46,652 nt of DNA from an uncultured Pelagibacteraceae bacterium (GTDB lineage Bacteria > Pseudomonadota > Alphaproteobacteria > Pelagibacterales > Pelagibacteraceae): the NCBI GenBank assembly GCA_902526405.1, contig CABZKL010000007.1:1-46652 (forward strand), written 5' to 3'. Below the pieces are notes generated by a model that saw only the letters and a program-made list of their open reading frames with translations, searched no databases and was not told where the DNA came from. The position numbers and the translations under genes are program-made. Below are positions 1-10,286 of this stretch, in pieces. The stretch's first letter is position 1, and each line of letters begins with the position of its first letter.

Positions 1-2
1 AT

Positions 3-548
3 TTTGTAAATTATAGATGGTTGGGAGGAATGCTAACTAACTGGGGAACTATTTCAAATTCAATAAAAAAATTAAAAAAACTAGAAATTGATCTTACTGC
101 CGAAAATAGAGGATTTACTAAGAAAGAACTTTTAAAAATGAGTGTTAAAAAAGATAAACTTCAAAGATCTTTGGGAGGAATTGCTGAAATGAAAAAAGTT
201 CCAGATCTTGTTTTTGTAATAGATACAAACTATGAATCTTTAGCAATAGCGGAGTCTTCTAAACTTGGAATACCAATTATTGCAATATTAGATAGTAATT
301 CAAATCCAGAAAAAATTGATTTTCCAATTCCAGGTAATGATGATGCCAGAAGAGCAATAGATCTTTATTGTAATTTAATAAAGGAAACAATTAATAGTGC
401 AAAAAAATCTATTCCAACTGAAAAAATTAAACAAGATACGATTAAAGATAATAAAAAAGACGAAGATAAATCAAAAACAATTCAAGAACTTGATAGAGAA
501 AAACTAGAAAAAAAGTTCTCTAAAGATAATAAGGAGACTTTAAATTAA
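3..548 (+). CDS. rpsB: 30S ribosomal protein S2, C-terminal part (5' truncated by window edge)
   Basis: Frame 3 reads [17 protein letters not shown]..., typical S2 core, with [53 protein letters not shown]; followed directly by tsf. Confidence 0.96.
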   Translation, partial: FVNYRWLGGMLTNWGTISNSIKKLKKLEIDLTAENRGFTKKELLKMSVKKDKLQRSLGGIAEMKKVPDLVFVIDTNYESLAIAESSKLGIPIIAILDSNSNPEKIDFPIPGNDDARRAIDLYCNLIKETINSAKKSIPTEKIKQDTIKDNKKDEDKSKTIQELDREKLEKKFSKDNKETLN

Positions 549-549
549 T

Positions 550-1401
550 ATGAGTGACATAGAGAACATAAAGAAACTAAGAGAAGTAACTGGAGCAGGC
601 TTCAAAGATTGTAATTTAGCAATAAAAGAATCTAACGGTGATATAGATAAGGCTATTGAAATACTTAGGGTGAAAGGAATTTCTAAGGCTTCAAAAAAAA
701 TGTCTCGTGACGCTAAAGAGGGAGTTGTAGTTGTCAGTGGAAATGAAACAAAAACATCTATTATTGAGGTAAATTGTGAGACCGATTTCGTTGCTAAAAA
801 CGACGATTTTATTAAATTCGTAAAAGAAGTTAGCGAATTAAATAATCAAAAAAATTCTAATCTTGAAGAATTAAAAATCTCAAAAATGCAAAATGGTAAA
901 ACAGTTAATGAAAGTTTAGTTGCATTAATCGCAAAAATTGGAGAGAAAATAACTATTGGAAAATCTAAAACTATTGAAAATTTTAAAGGTATAAATAGTC
1001 ATTATCTTCATACTGTTGTTAAGGATAATGTAGCAAAGTTAGCAGTATTAGTATCTTTAGAAACAAAAGAAAAGTCTGAGGTAGTAAAGAAATTTAGTAA
1101 ACAGTTATCTATGCATATTGCAGCCTCAAACCCCATAGCTTTAGACTCTAATCAAATTGATAAGCATGTTATTGATAAAGAACAACAGCTTGTTACAGAA
1201 GAATTAAAAAATTCTGGAAAACCTGAGGAGATTGCTAAAAAAATTAGTTTAGGTAAAATGAACAAGTTTAAAGAGGATAATGCTCTTTTAACACAAGCAT
1301 GGGTAATGGAACCTAAAAAAAAGGTGAAGGATATATTAAAGGAATTATCTATAGCTGATTTAAAAATTAGAGAATTTTATAGAATTAAAATTGGAGAGTA
1401 A
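550..1401 (+). CDS. tsf: Elongation factor Ts
   Basis: N-terminal [34 protein letters not shown] and [14 protein letters not shown] motifs; follows rpsB. Confidence 0.98.
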   Translation: MSDIENIKKLREVTGAGFKDCNLAIKESNGDIDKAIEILRVKGISKASKKMSRDAKEGVVVVSGNETKTSIIEVNCETDFVAKNDDFIKFVKEVSELNNQKNSNLEELKISKMQNGKTVNESLVALIAKIGEKITIGKSKTIENFKGINSHYLHTVVKDNVAKLAVLVSLETKEKSEVVKKFSKQLSMHIAASNPIALDSNQIDKHVIDKEQQLVTEELKNSGKPEEIAKKISLGKMNKFKEDNALLTQAWVMEPKKKVKDILKELSIADLKIREFYRIKIGE

Positions 1402-1953
1402 ATGTTTGATGAAAAATCTTACAGCCTCAAAATGGATAAAGCCATAGATGTATTTTCAAAAGAACTATCTTCATTGCGAACAGGTAGAGCTAATTCAGCT
1501 ATGTTAGATTTAATAAAAGTGGATGTTTATGGACAGCAAATGCCAATTAATCAAATTGGCAGTATAACAACACCAGAACCTAGGATGATAAATATTCAAG
1601 TTTGGGATACAAACAATGTTGCATTAATTGACGCTGCTATTAAAAAATCTGATCTAGGATTAAATCCTCAAATAGATGGACAATTGATTAGATTGCCAGT
1701 CCCCGAACTTAATGAGGAAAGAAGAAATGAATTAAAAAAAATAATAAAGTCAGTTGGTGAAAAGTGTAAAGTATCAATTAGAAACATTAGAAGAGAAGCA
1801 AATGATAATTTAAAACAACTTTTAAAATCAAAAGATATTGGTGAAGATGATGAAAAAACTCACGAAAAAAAAATTCAAACAATAACTGATGATCATATTA
1901 AATCAGTAGAGGAAAGGGTTTCATTAAAGGAAAAAGAAATAATGACAATATGA
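1402..1953 (+). CDS. frr: Ribosome recycling factor
   Basis: LRTGRANSAMLDLIKVDVYGQQMPINQIGSITTPEPRMINIQVWD; starts immediately after the tsf stop. Confidence 0.98.
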   Translation: MFDEKSYSLKMDKAIDVFSKELSSLRTGRANSAMLDLIKVDVYGQQMPINQIGSITTPEPRMINIQVWDTNNVALIDAAIKKSDLGLNPQIDGQLIRLPVPELNEERRNELKKIIKSVGEKCKVSIRNIRREANDNLKQLLKSKDIGEDDEKTHEKKIQTITDDHIKSVEERVSLKEKEIMTI

Positions 1954-2624
1954 ATCCAGTTAATCATGTAGCTATTATCATGGATGGCAATGGTAGATGG
2001 GGTTTAAAAAAAAAAAATTCAAGAAAAGCAGGTCATAAAGCTGGTCTTACTACTGTAGAAAAAATTATAAAGGAAACAGTAAAAAATAATATTAAATATT
2101 TAACTTTATATGCATTTTCAACAGAAAATTGGAAAAGACCAAAAACAGAAATAAATTACCTGTTTAAATTATTAGAAAATTTTTTAATAAATAAAATTGA
2201 TGAACTTAATAAACAAAATATTAAATTTAAAGTTATAGGTGTCAAAAATTTTACTAATAAATTAAATAATCTATTAAGATTATCTGAAAAAAAAACATCA
2301 AAAAATAATAAACTACAAATTACTTTAGCTCTTAATTATGGCTCAAAGTATGAGTTAATAAAAGCATTTAAAAACTTAAAGAAAAATAAAAATAAATTTA
2401 CAGAAAAAAATTTAAAAAAATATCTTCAAACTAAAAATATTCCTGATCCAGATTTATTAATTAGAACTGGGAATACTAGAAGGTTAAGTAATTTTTTGTT
2501 ATGGCAACTAGCATATTCAGAAATTTATTTTGAAAAAAAATTATGGCCTGATTTTAATAAAAAAGATTATAATAAAATTATTCAAGATTATAAAAAAATA
2601 AAAAGAAATTTTGGAAGTGTTTAA
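1950..2624 (+). CDS. uppS: Undecaprenyl diphosphate synthase (isoprenyl transferase)
   Basis: HVAIIMDGNGRWGLKK, LYAFSTENWKRP and DPDLLIRTGNTRRLSNFLLWQLAYSE motifs; 4-bp ATGA overlap with frr. Confidence 0.97.
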   Translation: MNPVNHVAIIMDGNGRWGLKKKNSRKAGHKAGLTTVEKIIKETVKNNIKYLTLYAFSTENWKRPKTEINYLFKLLENFLINKIDELNKQNIKFKVIGVKNFTNKLNNLLRLSEKKTSKNNKLQITLALNYGSKYELIKAFKNLKKNKNKFTEKNLKKYLQTKNIPDPDLLIRTGNTRRLSNFLLWQLAYSEIYFEKKLWPDFNKKDYNKIIQDYKKIKRNFGSV

Positions 2625-3322
2625 TGTCAAAAAATTTATTAAAAAGAATATTTACCTCAGTAGTACTATTAATTATTTTATTTATAATTAATTACAATGG
2701 CTCTCTTATATTTCTTTTATCCTTAATAATAGTTAGTATTATTATATTTGATGAATTCATAAATATTTTTAAAAAAATTTTAGGTCCTTTATTTTTAAAG
2801 TCTAATTTTAAAACTGCAACATATGGGCAACTTAATTTTAAGTATCTATTAATAAATTTTCTAGTATTTATTTACTTATTATTTATTTTTTCACTTTCTA
2901 CATATAAAATTCATTATTTAGAAAGTTCAACTCTTTTTCTTTTTGTAATATGTACATGTTTCCTAAGCGATATTGGTGGATATGTACTTGGAAAAACTAT
3001 AGGTGGAAAAAGATTAACTAAAATTAGTCCCAACAAAACAATTTCTGGATCCGCAGGATCTTTTGGATTTTCTTTAATATCAATCCCTATTTTTAGTTAT
3101 TCTAACATTGAGCTTAACTTTAATATAATTTTATTAATATTTTGTTTATTGATCTCGTTCGTTAATCAGTTGGGAGATCTGTTTATATCTTACCTCAAGA
3201 GAAAAGCTAAAATAAAAGATACAGGTAAAATATTGCCAGGTCATGGAGGAATGTTAGATAGGTTTGATGGAATTATTTTTGCACTACCATTTTCCTATTT
3301 GTTACTAAATTTAATTAAATGA
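2624..3322 (+). CDS. cdsA: Phosphatidate cytidylyltransferase
   Basis: Multi-TM protein with SDIGGYVLGKTIGGKRLTKISPNKTISGSAGSF and KDTGKILPGHGGMLDRFDG signature. Confidence 0.96.
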   Translation: MSKNLLKRIFTSVVLLIILFIINYNGSLIFLLSLIIVSIIIFDEFINIFKKILGPLFLKSNFKTATYGQLNFKYLLINFLVFIYLLFIFSLSTYKIHYLESSTLFLFVICTCFLSDIGGYVLGKTIGGKRLTKISPNKTISGSAGSFGFSLISIPIFSYSNIELNFNIILLIFCLLISFVNQLGDLFISYLKRKAKIKDTGKILPGHGGMLDRFDGIIFALPFSYLLLNLIK

Positions 3323-4494
3323 AAAAAAAAATTGCTATATTAGGATCAACTGGATCAATTGGTAAAACCCTTTTAAAAATAATTTCAAAAGATAAAAAAA
3401 ATTTTAAAGTTGAACTTATAACAGCCAAGACAAATTATAAAAAAATCCTAGAACAAGCTAAATTATTCAAAATAAAGAATATAATTATCACTGATCAAAA
3501 ATCATACAATATTGTTAAAACTAAATTAAAAAAAGGGAAAATAAATATCTACAAGGACTTTAAAAGTTTAAACAAAATATTTCCAAAAAAAATTGATTAT
3601 GTAATGAGTTCAATAGTTGGTATAGATGGATTAATACCAACCTTAAACATAATTAAATATACTAAAAAAATTACAATCGCAAACAAAGAGTCAATTATAT
3701 GCGCATGGAATTTAATAAATAGAAAATTAAAAAAATCCAACACTGAATTTTTACCAGTTGACTCTGAACATTTCTCAATATGGTACGCTTTAAAAAATGT
3801 TAATGTTTCAAATGTAGATAAAATTTATTTAACTGCTTCTGGGGGTTCATTATTTAATGTTCCTCAAAAAAAATATAAAAATTTACAATTAAACCAAATT
3901 CTTAAACACCCAAATTGGAAAATGGGTCAAAAAATTACTATAGATTCTTCAACTATGATGAATAAAGTGTTTGAAGTAATCGAAGCTAAAAAATTATTCA
4001 ATTTAGATTATAAAAAACTAATAATACTTATTCACCCAAAGTCATATTTACATGCTATCGTAAAGTTTAATGACGGAATGATTAAACTTATTGCTCATGA
4101 CACAACTATGGAAATTCCAATTTTCAACACACTTTATTCAAAAGATTCAAAATCACTTAAAACTAAAAAGTTAAATTTAGATAATCTTAACAATTTAAAA
4201 TTGTCTAAAGTAGATAAAAATAAATTCCCTTTGACTAAAATTTTAAACTCATTACCAAATAAAAATTCATTATTTGAAACTATTTTAGTCTCAACCAACG
4301 ATGAATTAGTAAAACTTTTTTTAAATAAAGAGATTTCATACACTGATATACAAAAAATTATGATGAAATTTATTTCTCTGAAAGAATTTCAAAAATATAA
4401 GAAAAAACAACCTAGAAGTATCAATGATATTTTAAAGTTAAACAAATATGTTCGTTTAAAAATTAATTCAAAACGTATATATCTTAGTAAATAA
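3319..4494 (+). CDS. dxr: 1-deoxy-D-xylulose 5-phosphate reductoisomerase
   Basis: AILGSTGSIGKTLL; ANKESIICAW; PVDSEHFSIW; LTASGGSLF; HPNWKMGQKITIDSSTMMNK. Confidence 0.97.
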   Translation: MKKKIAILGSTGSIGKTLLKIISKDKKNFKVELITAKTNYKKILEQAKLFKIKNIIITDQKSYNIVKTKLKKGKINIYKDFKSLNKIFPKKIDYVMSSIVGIDGLIPTLNIIKYTKKITIANKESIICAWNLINRKLKKSNTEFLPVDSEHFSIWYALKNVNVSNVDKIYLTASGGSLFNVPQKKYKNLQLNQILKHPNWKMGQKITIDSSTMMNKVFEVIEAKKLFNLDYKKLIILIHPKSYLHAIVKFNDGMIKLIAHDTTMEIPIFNTLYSKDSKSLKTKKLNLDNLNNLKLSKVDKNKFPLTKILNSLPNKNSLFETILVSTNDELVKLFLNKEISYTDIQKIMMKFISLKEFQKYKKKQPRSINDILKLNKYVRLKINSKRIYLSK

Positions 4495-6734
4495 TGGATA
4501 AAATCATCTCAATTATAGTAATTCTTTTTTCCTTAAGTCTTAATACATATGCTAATTCTGAAATAATAAATAAAATTGACATAATCGGTAATGAAAGAAT
4601 ATCTGATGAAACTATTTTAATGTTTTCAGATGTAGAAGTAGATGACAAAATAAATAATCAAAAGCTAAATAAAATTCTTAAGAATTTGTATGAGTCAAAT
4701 TTTTTTGACAATGTATCAGTAAGTCTGGATAAAAATATTCTTAAAATTCAAGTAATAGAGTCTCCTATAATAGATCAAATTACTTATACAGGTATTAAAT
4801 CAAGTTCTATGAAGGAGAAAATATCAAAAAATTTAATATTGAAATCTCGATCTTCATTTAATAATTATATTTTGTCAGTCGATAGAAACACTATCCTAGA
4901 ATATTTGAAGAATAGTGGTTATTATTTTGCAAAAGTAGATACCTCAATTGAAAAACTTGAAGGTAAATTAATAAATATAAATCATGATATTAAGCTTGGA
5001 AAGAAAGCAAAAATTAAAAAAATATCTTTTCTGGGCAATACTGTTTATAAAAATTCGAAATTGAGAAGTTTGATTATAAGTGAAGAATATAAATTTTGGA
5101 AATTTATTTCAGGACGAAAATATTTAAATCAAAATACAATCAAGTTTGACGAGAAATTGATCAGGAATTTTTATTTGAATAAAGGGTATTATCAAGTTGT
5201 AGTTAATACTTCATTTGCCAAATTAATTAATGAAGATGAATTTGAATTAATTTTTAATGTTAACCCTAATAAAAAAATATTTTTTAACAACTTGAGCTTA
5301 AGTATTCCAGATGATTTTTCTGAAGATAATTTTTTAACATTAAAAGAATTATTTTTAAAAATTAAAGGTACTCCTTATTCTATTAATACTGTAAATAAAA
5401 TTTTAGAAAAGGTTGATAATATTACTTTAAACGAGGAGTATAAAACGATCAATGCAAGTATTAATGAAAGTCTTTATGACAACAAATTAGATATAAAATT
5501 TAATATAGAAGAAAGTGAAAAATACTATGTTGAAAAAATTAACATTTTTGGAAACAATATTACTAGGGAAAATGTTATTAGAAATCAACTTGAAATAGAT
5601 GAAGGAGATCCATTTAATGAAATTCTACAAAAAAAATCAGAAAATAATCTAAAAAGCTTAAATTTTTTTAAAAACGTAAAATCTGAAATAATAGAAGGAA
5701 AAGAAAAAAATACAAAAATAATAAATTTAAGTGTTGAAGAAAAACCTACAGGAGAGATTATGGCAGGAGCTGGTGCAGGTACAAGTGGTGGTACATTTCT
5801 TTTTGGAGTAAAAGAAAATAATTATCTTGGCAAAGGATTATCTGTTGACGCAAATGCAACCATTACTTCAGAAACTTTTAAAGGACTTTTGAGAGTTAAC
5901 AATCCAAATTATAATAATTCTGATAAATCATTATTCACCAGTTTAGAGGCAATAGAAATTGATAGACTCACAAAAAATGGATACAAAACAAATAAAACTG
6001 GGTTTGAAATTGGTACTGGTTTCGAATATTACGATGATTTTTATACGGCTTTTTCATTAAGATCTTTCGTAGAAGATATTGAAACAGACTCCACAGCTTC
6101 TGCTAGACAACAGTCTCAAAAAGGTAATTATTTGGATATATTTACAAAATTTAATATTGATTATGATAAAAGAAATCAGAAGTTCAAAACAGATGATGGA
6201 TTCAGGTCCACCTATAGTTTAGATTTACCCCTTATTAGTGATACCTATACTTTAACAAACACATATAATTATAAATATTATACATCCCTATACGACAATA
6301 ACATTTCAAGTTTTTCTTTTTATTTACAAGCTGCAAATTCCATAGGCGATAAAGATATCAAACTATCTGAAAGATTATTTTTACCATCAAGAAAACTAAG
6401 AGGTTTTGAAGGTGGAAAAGTAGGACCAAAAGATGGCGATGATTTTATTGGTGGTAATTTTGCTACCTCTATGAACTTTAATACTACACTACCGCTAATA
6501 TTTGAAAATGTTCAGAATCTAGATGCAACATTGTTCTTAGATGTTGCTAATATTTGGGGTGTAGATTACGATTCGTCAATTGATGAAAGCGACAAAATAA
6601 GAAGCTCCATTGGAGTAGGTATTGATTGGTTTTCTGTTATAGGTCCAATTAATTTCTCATTAACAGAAAGTATTTCAAAAGCAAATACAGATGTAACTGA
6701 AAGTTTCAGATTTAATATTGGAACTACCTTTTAA
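4494..6734 (+). CDS. bamA: Outer membrane protein assembly factor BamA
   Basis: Signal peptide, repeated POTRA-like segments, C-terminal beta-barrel with LPSRKLRGFEGGKVGPKDGDDFIGGN and terminal FRFNIGTTF; TAATG overlap with dxr. Confidence 0.95.
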   Translation: MDKIISIIVILFSLSLNTYANSEIINKIDIIGNERISDETILMFSDVEVDDKINNQKLNKILKNLYESNFFDNVSVSLDKNILKIQVIESPIIDQITYTGIKSSSMKEKISKNLILKSRSSFNNYILSVDRNTILEYLKNSGYYFAKVDTSIEKLEGKLININHDIKLGKKAKIKKISFLGNTVYKNSKLRSLIISEEYKFWKFISGRKYLNQNTIKFDEKLIRNFYLNKGYYQVVVNTSFAKLINEDEFELIFNVNPNKKIFFNNLSLSIPDDFSEDNFLTLKELFLKIKGTPYSINTVNKILEKVDNITLNEEYKTINASINESLYDNKLDIKFNIEESEKYYVEKINIFGNNITRENVIRNQLEIDEGDPFNEILQKKSENNLKSLNFFKNVKSEIIEGKEKNTKIINLSVEEKPTGEIMAGAGAGTSGGTFLFGVKENNYLGKGLSVDANATITSETFKGLLRVNNPNYNNSDKSLFTSLEAIEIDRLTKNGYKTNKTGFEIGTGFEYYDDFYTAFSLRSFVEDIETDSTASARQQSQKGNYLDIFTKFNIDYDKRNQKFKTDDGFRSTYSLDLPLISDTYTLTNTYNYKYYTSLYDNNISSFSFYLQAANSIGDKDIKLSERLFLPSRKLRGFEGGKVGPKDGDDFIGGNFATSMNFNTTLPLIFENVQNLDATLFLDVANIWGVDYDSSIDESDKIRSSIGVGIDWFSVIGPINFSLTESISKANTDVTESFRFNIGTTF

Positions 6735-7249
6735 TGAATATCTATAAAAAACTATTATTAGTAATGATTTTTTTAAATTGTGTTAATACGACAACTTATG
6801 CTAATCAAAATGTTAAATTCGTAGATATTGATTCAATTATACAAAATACTATAATTGGAAAAAAAACTTTGAGTAGAATTGAAGAAGTAAATAAATCAAA
6901 TATTGAAAAATTAAATAATTTTCAGAAACAACTTAAGGAAAGAGAAAACGATATTAAGATTAAAAAAAATATTATTTCAGATGAAGAATTTAAAAAAGAA
7001 GTTGAAAATTTGAAAAGTCAATTAGCTGATTTAAATAAAAAAAAAGATCTAATGGTCAAAGACTTTTCTGATATTAAAAATAGTGAACTAAAAACACTAT
7101 TTGATAAAATAAATCCTATAATTCAAAATTATATGAATGAAAATTCAATAGAAATTTTAATTAATAGTAAAAATATAATTATTGGCAATGTTAACTCAGA
7201 CTTAACAAAAGTATTAATAGAAGAAATAGATAAAAAATTTAATAATTAG
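6734..7249 (+). CDS. skp: OmpH/Skp family periplasmic chaperone
   Basis: Signal peptide plus coiled-coil K/E-rich protein directly after bamA; KFVDIDSIIQNTIIGKKTLSRIEE N-terminus. Confidence 0.8.
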   Translation: MNIYKKLLLVMIFLNCVNTTTYANQNVKFVDIDSIIQNTIIGKKTLSRIEEVNKSNIEKLNNFQKQLKERENDIKIKKNIISDEEFKKEVENLKSQLADLNKKKDLMVKDFSDIKNSELKTLFDKINPIIQNYMNENSIEILINSKNIIIGNVNSDLTKVLIEEIDKKFNN

Positions 7250-7695
7250 TGAGTAAATTAAATAAAAATCAAATATCAGATTTGCTACCACATAGAGAAC
7301 CTATGTTATTAATCGATGAACTTTACGATATAGTAAAACTTCAATCAGCAAAAGCAATTGTGAATGTAAAAAACGATAGTTTCTTTGTTCAGGGTCATTT
7401 TCCTGATCAACCAGTTATGCCTGGGGTTTTAATTGTAGAGTCCTTTGGACAAGCAGCTGCAGCTCTTACAGCTCATGGATTGGATAAATCAACATATGAA
7501 AATAAACTAGTTTTTTTGATGAGTGTTGAGAAAGCAAGATTTAGAAATCCAGTAATACCAAATTGCAAATTAATTTTAGATATTGAAGCAATTAGATCAC
7601 ATGGCAAAGTCTGGAAATATAAAGGTTCAGCATTTGTAAATAATATAAAAATGGCAGAGGCTGTTTGGTCAGCTACTATTGTAGATAAGAAATAA
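7249..7695 (+). CDS. fabZ: 3-hydroxyacyl-[ACP] dehydratase FabZ (GTG start)
   Basis: LLPHREPMLLIDEL, GHFPDQPVMPGVLIVESFGQAAA, VEKARFRNPVIPNC; GTG start overlaps the skp TAG. Confidence 0.97.
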   Translation: MSKLNKNQISDLLPHREPMLLIDELYDIVKLQSAKAIVNVKNDSFFVQGHFPDQPVMPGVLIVESFGQAAAALTAHGLDKSTYENKLVFLMSVEKARFRNPVIPNCKLILDIEAIRSHGKVWKYKGSAFVNNIKMAEAVWSATIVDKK

Positions 7696-7724
7696 ATAGC
7701 AATAAATATTGATAACCTTAATTA

Positions 7725-7746
7725 GATTGCTTTGATAAAAGCAATC
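7725..7746 (+). promoter_or_regulatory. Perfect 9-bp stem-loop (GATTGCTTT-GATA-AAAGCAATC) ending one base before the lpxD ATG
   Basis: Direct reading of 7725-7746: 9/9 base pairs, GATA tetraloop. Confidence 0.65.
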
Positions 7747-8721
7747 ATGTCCAACCCTTTCTTTAAAAATTATGGACCTATTAATATTTTAAAAATTATA
7801 GATTTACTTAATATTAATGGTAATTTTCAAAAAAAAAATATAAATGATATTAAAGATTTATCTTCATCTACAGAAAATGATCTTACTTTTTTTCACTCAG
7901 GTAAGTATAAAAAATTAGCAAATAATACCAAGGCATCTTTTTGTATAACCTCAAATAATTTAAAAAATGAATTACCAGATAGTTGTATACCACTTGTTGT
8001 TGATAACGTTTTAATCTCAACTGCGTTAGTAACAAAAAAATTTTATCCTGACGCAGTTCATGATCAATTTGATAATACCGTAGAGGATATAGTCAGAACT
8101 AAATTTGAAAATAAAGTTATATTTGGTAAAAATGTTTTAATAGGCACGAATGTTTCGTTTGGCTCTGATTGTTATATTGGTCACAACACAATAATTGAAA
8201 AAAATGTATCAATTGGAAATGGCTGTTTTATTGGCTCAAATTCTATCATACGAAATACTTTAATTGGAAATAAAGTAAAAATTTTAGATAACTGCGTTAT
8301 TGGTAAACACGGATTTGGTTTTTTTCCTGATAGTAAAATGAATACTAGATATCCACATATTGGTATCGTCCAAATACATGATAATTGTGAAATAGGTTGC
8401 GGAGCTACGATAGATAGAGGGTCTATGTCAAATACTGTAATAGGAAAAAATACATATTTAGATAATCAAATCCATATAGCACACAATGTTAAAATTGGTG
8501 AAAATACAATTATAGCTGGTCAGGTCGGCATTGCTGGAAGTACTATACTGGGAAATAATATAAAAATAGGTGGACAAGTTGGAATTTCAGGTCATTTAAA
8601 AATCGGAGATAATGTTGAAATTGCTGGTGGAAGTGGTGTAATTAAGGATATTCCAGCCAATTCGAAGGTTATGGGATATCCAGCAAAAAACATAAGACAA
8701 TTTTTAAAAGAAAATAAATGA
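7747..8721 (+). CDS. lpxD: UDP-3-O-acylglucosamine N-acyltransferase
   Basis: Left-handed beta-helix hexapeptide repeats; IAHNVKIGENTIIAGQVGIAGST; MSNPFFKNYGP start at ATG 7747 preferred over the TTG at 7732 given in the ORF track. Confidence 0.94.
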   Translation: MSNPFFKNYGPINILKIIDLLNINGNFQKKNINDIKDLSSSTENDLTFFHSGKYKKLANNTKASFCITSNNLKNELPDSCIPLVVDNVLISTALVTKKFYPDAVHDQFDNTVEDIVRTKFENKVIFGKNVLIGTNVSFGSDCYIGHNTIIEKNVSIGNGCFIGSNSIIRNTLIGNKVKILDNCVIGKHGFGFFPDSKMNTRYPHIGIVQIHDNCEIGCGATIDRGSMSNTVIGKNTYLDNQIHIAHNVKIGENTIIAGQVGIAGSTILGNNIKIGGQVGISGHLKIGDNVEIAGGSGVIKDIPANSKVMGYPAKNIRQFLKENK

Positions 8722-9494
8722 TACATAAAACAGCTTTAATTGACTCGAAGGCTAAACTACATAGAACTGTAAGTGTTGGACCTTACTCTGTTATAGGAGC
8801 AAATGTAGAAATAGGTAAAAATACTGAAGTTCAATCTCATGTTAGTATTGTTGGTAATACAAAAATAGGAAATAATAATAAAATTTATCCATTTGCTTCA
8901 ATTGGAAATGATCCTCAGGATTTAAAATTCCAAGGTGAGGATACTAAACTTGAAATAGGGAACAATAATAAAATCAGAGAATATGTAACTATTAATCCAG
9001 GAACAAATGGTGGTGGAGGAATAACAAAAATAGGCAATAACTGTTTGTTCATGGTATCAGCCCACATAGCACATGATTGTTTTGTAGCTGATAATGTTAT
9101 ATTAGCTAATAATGTTCCTTTAGGTGGTCATGCCCATATAGAAGATAATGTAATTATTGGTGGAAATTCAGCGGTTCAGCAGTTTACCAGAGTTGGAAGA
9201 TCTGCAATGATTGGAGGAATGTGTGGTGTTGTCAGAGATATAATTCCTTATGGTATAGCACATGGTAACAGAAGTATACTTCAAGGAATTAATTTAATTG
9301 GATTGAGAAGAAAAAATATCCCAAATCAAGACATAATGATCTTAAGTAATGCATATAAAGAAATATTCAAAAACAAAAATTTAACTGATAATTTAAATAA
9401 TTTAAGCAATGAATTCAGAAAACATGAATTGGTAAGAGAAGTTGTTAGTTTTATAGAGAAAGATAAAAAAAGACCAATATGTACTCCATTTTAA
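8718..9494 (+). CDS. lpxA: UDP-N-acetylglucosamine acyltransferase
   Basis: Hexapeptide repeats; NPGTNGGGGITKIGNNCLFMVSAHIAHDC; HGNRSILQGINLIGLRRK. Confidence 0.97.
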   Translation: MIHKTALIDSKAKLHRTVSVGPYSVIGANVEIGKNTEVQSHVSIVGNTKIGNNNKIYPFASIGNDPQDLKFQGEDTKLEIGNNNKIREYVTINPGTNGGGGITKIGNNCLFMVSAHIAHDCFVADNVILANNVPLGGHAHIEDNVIIGGNSAVQQFTRVGRSAMIGGMCGVVRDIIPYGIAHGNRSILQGINLIGLRRKNIPNQDIMILSNAYKEIFKNKNLTDNLNNLSNEFRKHELVREVVSFIEKDKKRPICTPF

Positions 9495-9500
9495 AATAAG

Positions 9501-10286
9501 ATGATTGGATTATTTTTAGGGGATACAGTTTTTTCCAAGATAGTATTAAATAAAATTAAAAAATTAAAAAAAAAATACTTTATCATTGATTTTTCAAAAA
9601 ATTCAAAATTTAAAAAAAATAATTACTCGCATCGAATAAGTATTGGAAAATTTGGTAAAATTATTAATTTAATAAAAGAAAAAAAATCAAAAAGAGTTTT
9701 ATTCGCAGGCAAAATAGCAAAACCTAAATTTTCATCACTAAGATTAGATCTTAAAGGTATTTATTATATGCCAAGTGTAATCAAGGCTTCAAAAATAGGA
9801 GATGCAGCATTAATTAAAGCAATTATTAAAATATTAAACATTGAAGGCATTAAAGTTATTAGTTCAATTAGTTTTAATCCAGAATTGTCTTTGAAAGCAG
9901 GAAATTATTCAAAACTAAAACCTAATTTAGAAGATCTAGTATCAATTAAAAAAGGGATTAAATATTTTAATAAACTTAATGAGTTGGATCACATTCAAGC
10001 TTTAGTTGTAAATAATGGTGAAATTGTTGCAAAAGAGGGAAGAGAGGGCACAAGAAAAATGCTCATTAAATTAAAGAGAAAAACACACGGTATATTAATT
10101 AAATTTCCAAAAAAAAAACAAGATTTAAGAATGGATTTACCCACAATTGGTCTTCAAACTATTAAAGATTGTAAAAAATATGGCCTAAAAGGAATAGTAT
10201 TAAAATCTAAAAAAAATATAATTTTGGATAAAGGTAAATGTATCCAATTTGCAAATAAAAATAGGATATTTATTAAAATTATATGA
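9501..10286 (+). CDS. lpxI: UDP-2,3-diacylglucosamine pyrophosphatase LpxI (DUF1009)
   Basis: GEIVAKEGREGTRKML and KKKQDLRMDLPTIGLQTI motifs; placed between lpxA and lpxB. Confidence 0.92.
   Translation: MIGLFLGDTVFSKIVLNKIKKLKKKYFIIDFSKNSKFKKNNYSHRISIGKFGKIINLIKEKKSKRVLFAGKIAKPKFSSLRLDLKGIYYMPSVIKASKIGDAALIKAIIKILNIEGIKVISSISFNPELSLKAGNYSKLKPNLEDLVSIKKGIKYFNKLNELDHIQALVVNNGEIVAKEGREGTRKMLIKLKRKTHGILIKFPKKKQDLRMDLPTIGLQTIKDCKKYGLKGIVLKSKKNIILDKGKCIQFANKNRIFIKII

Noticed and set aside
4134-4343. 69-aa minus-strand ORF inside dxr
   Set aside because: Fully antisense to a well-conserved gene, low-complexity translation, no family resemblance; chance ORF.
7732-7746. TTG start for lpxD giving MIKAI before MSNPFF
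   Set aside because: Lies within the perfect hairpin; the ATG at 7747 gives a more plausible N-terminus. Kept as an alternative only.
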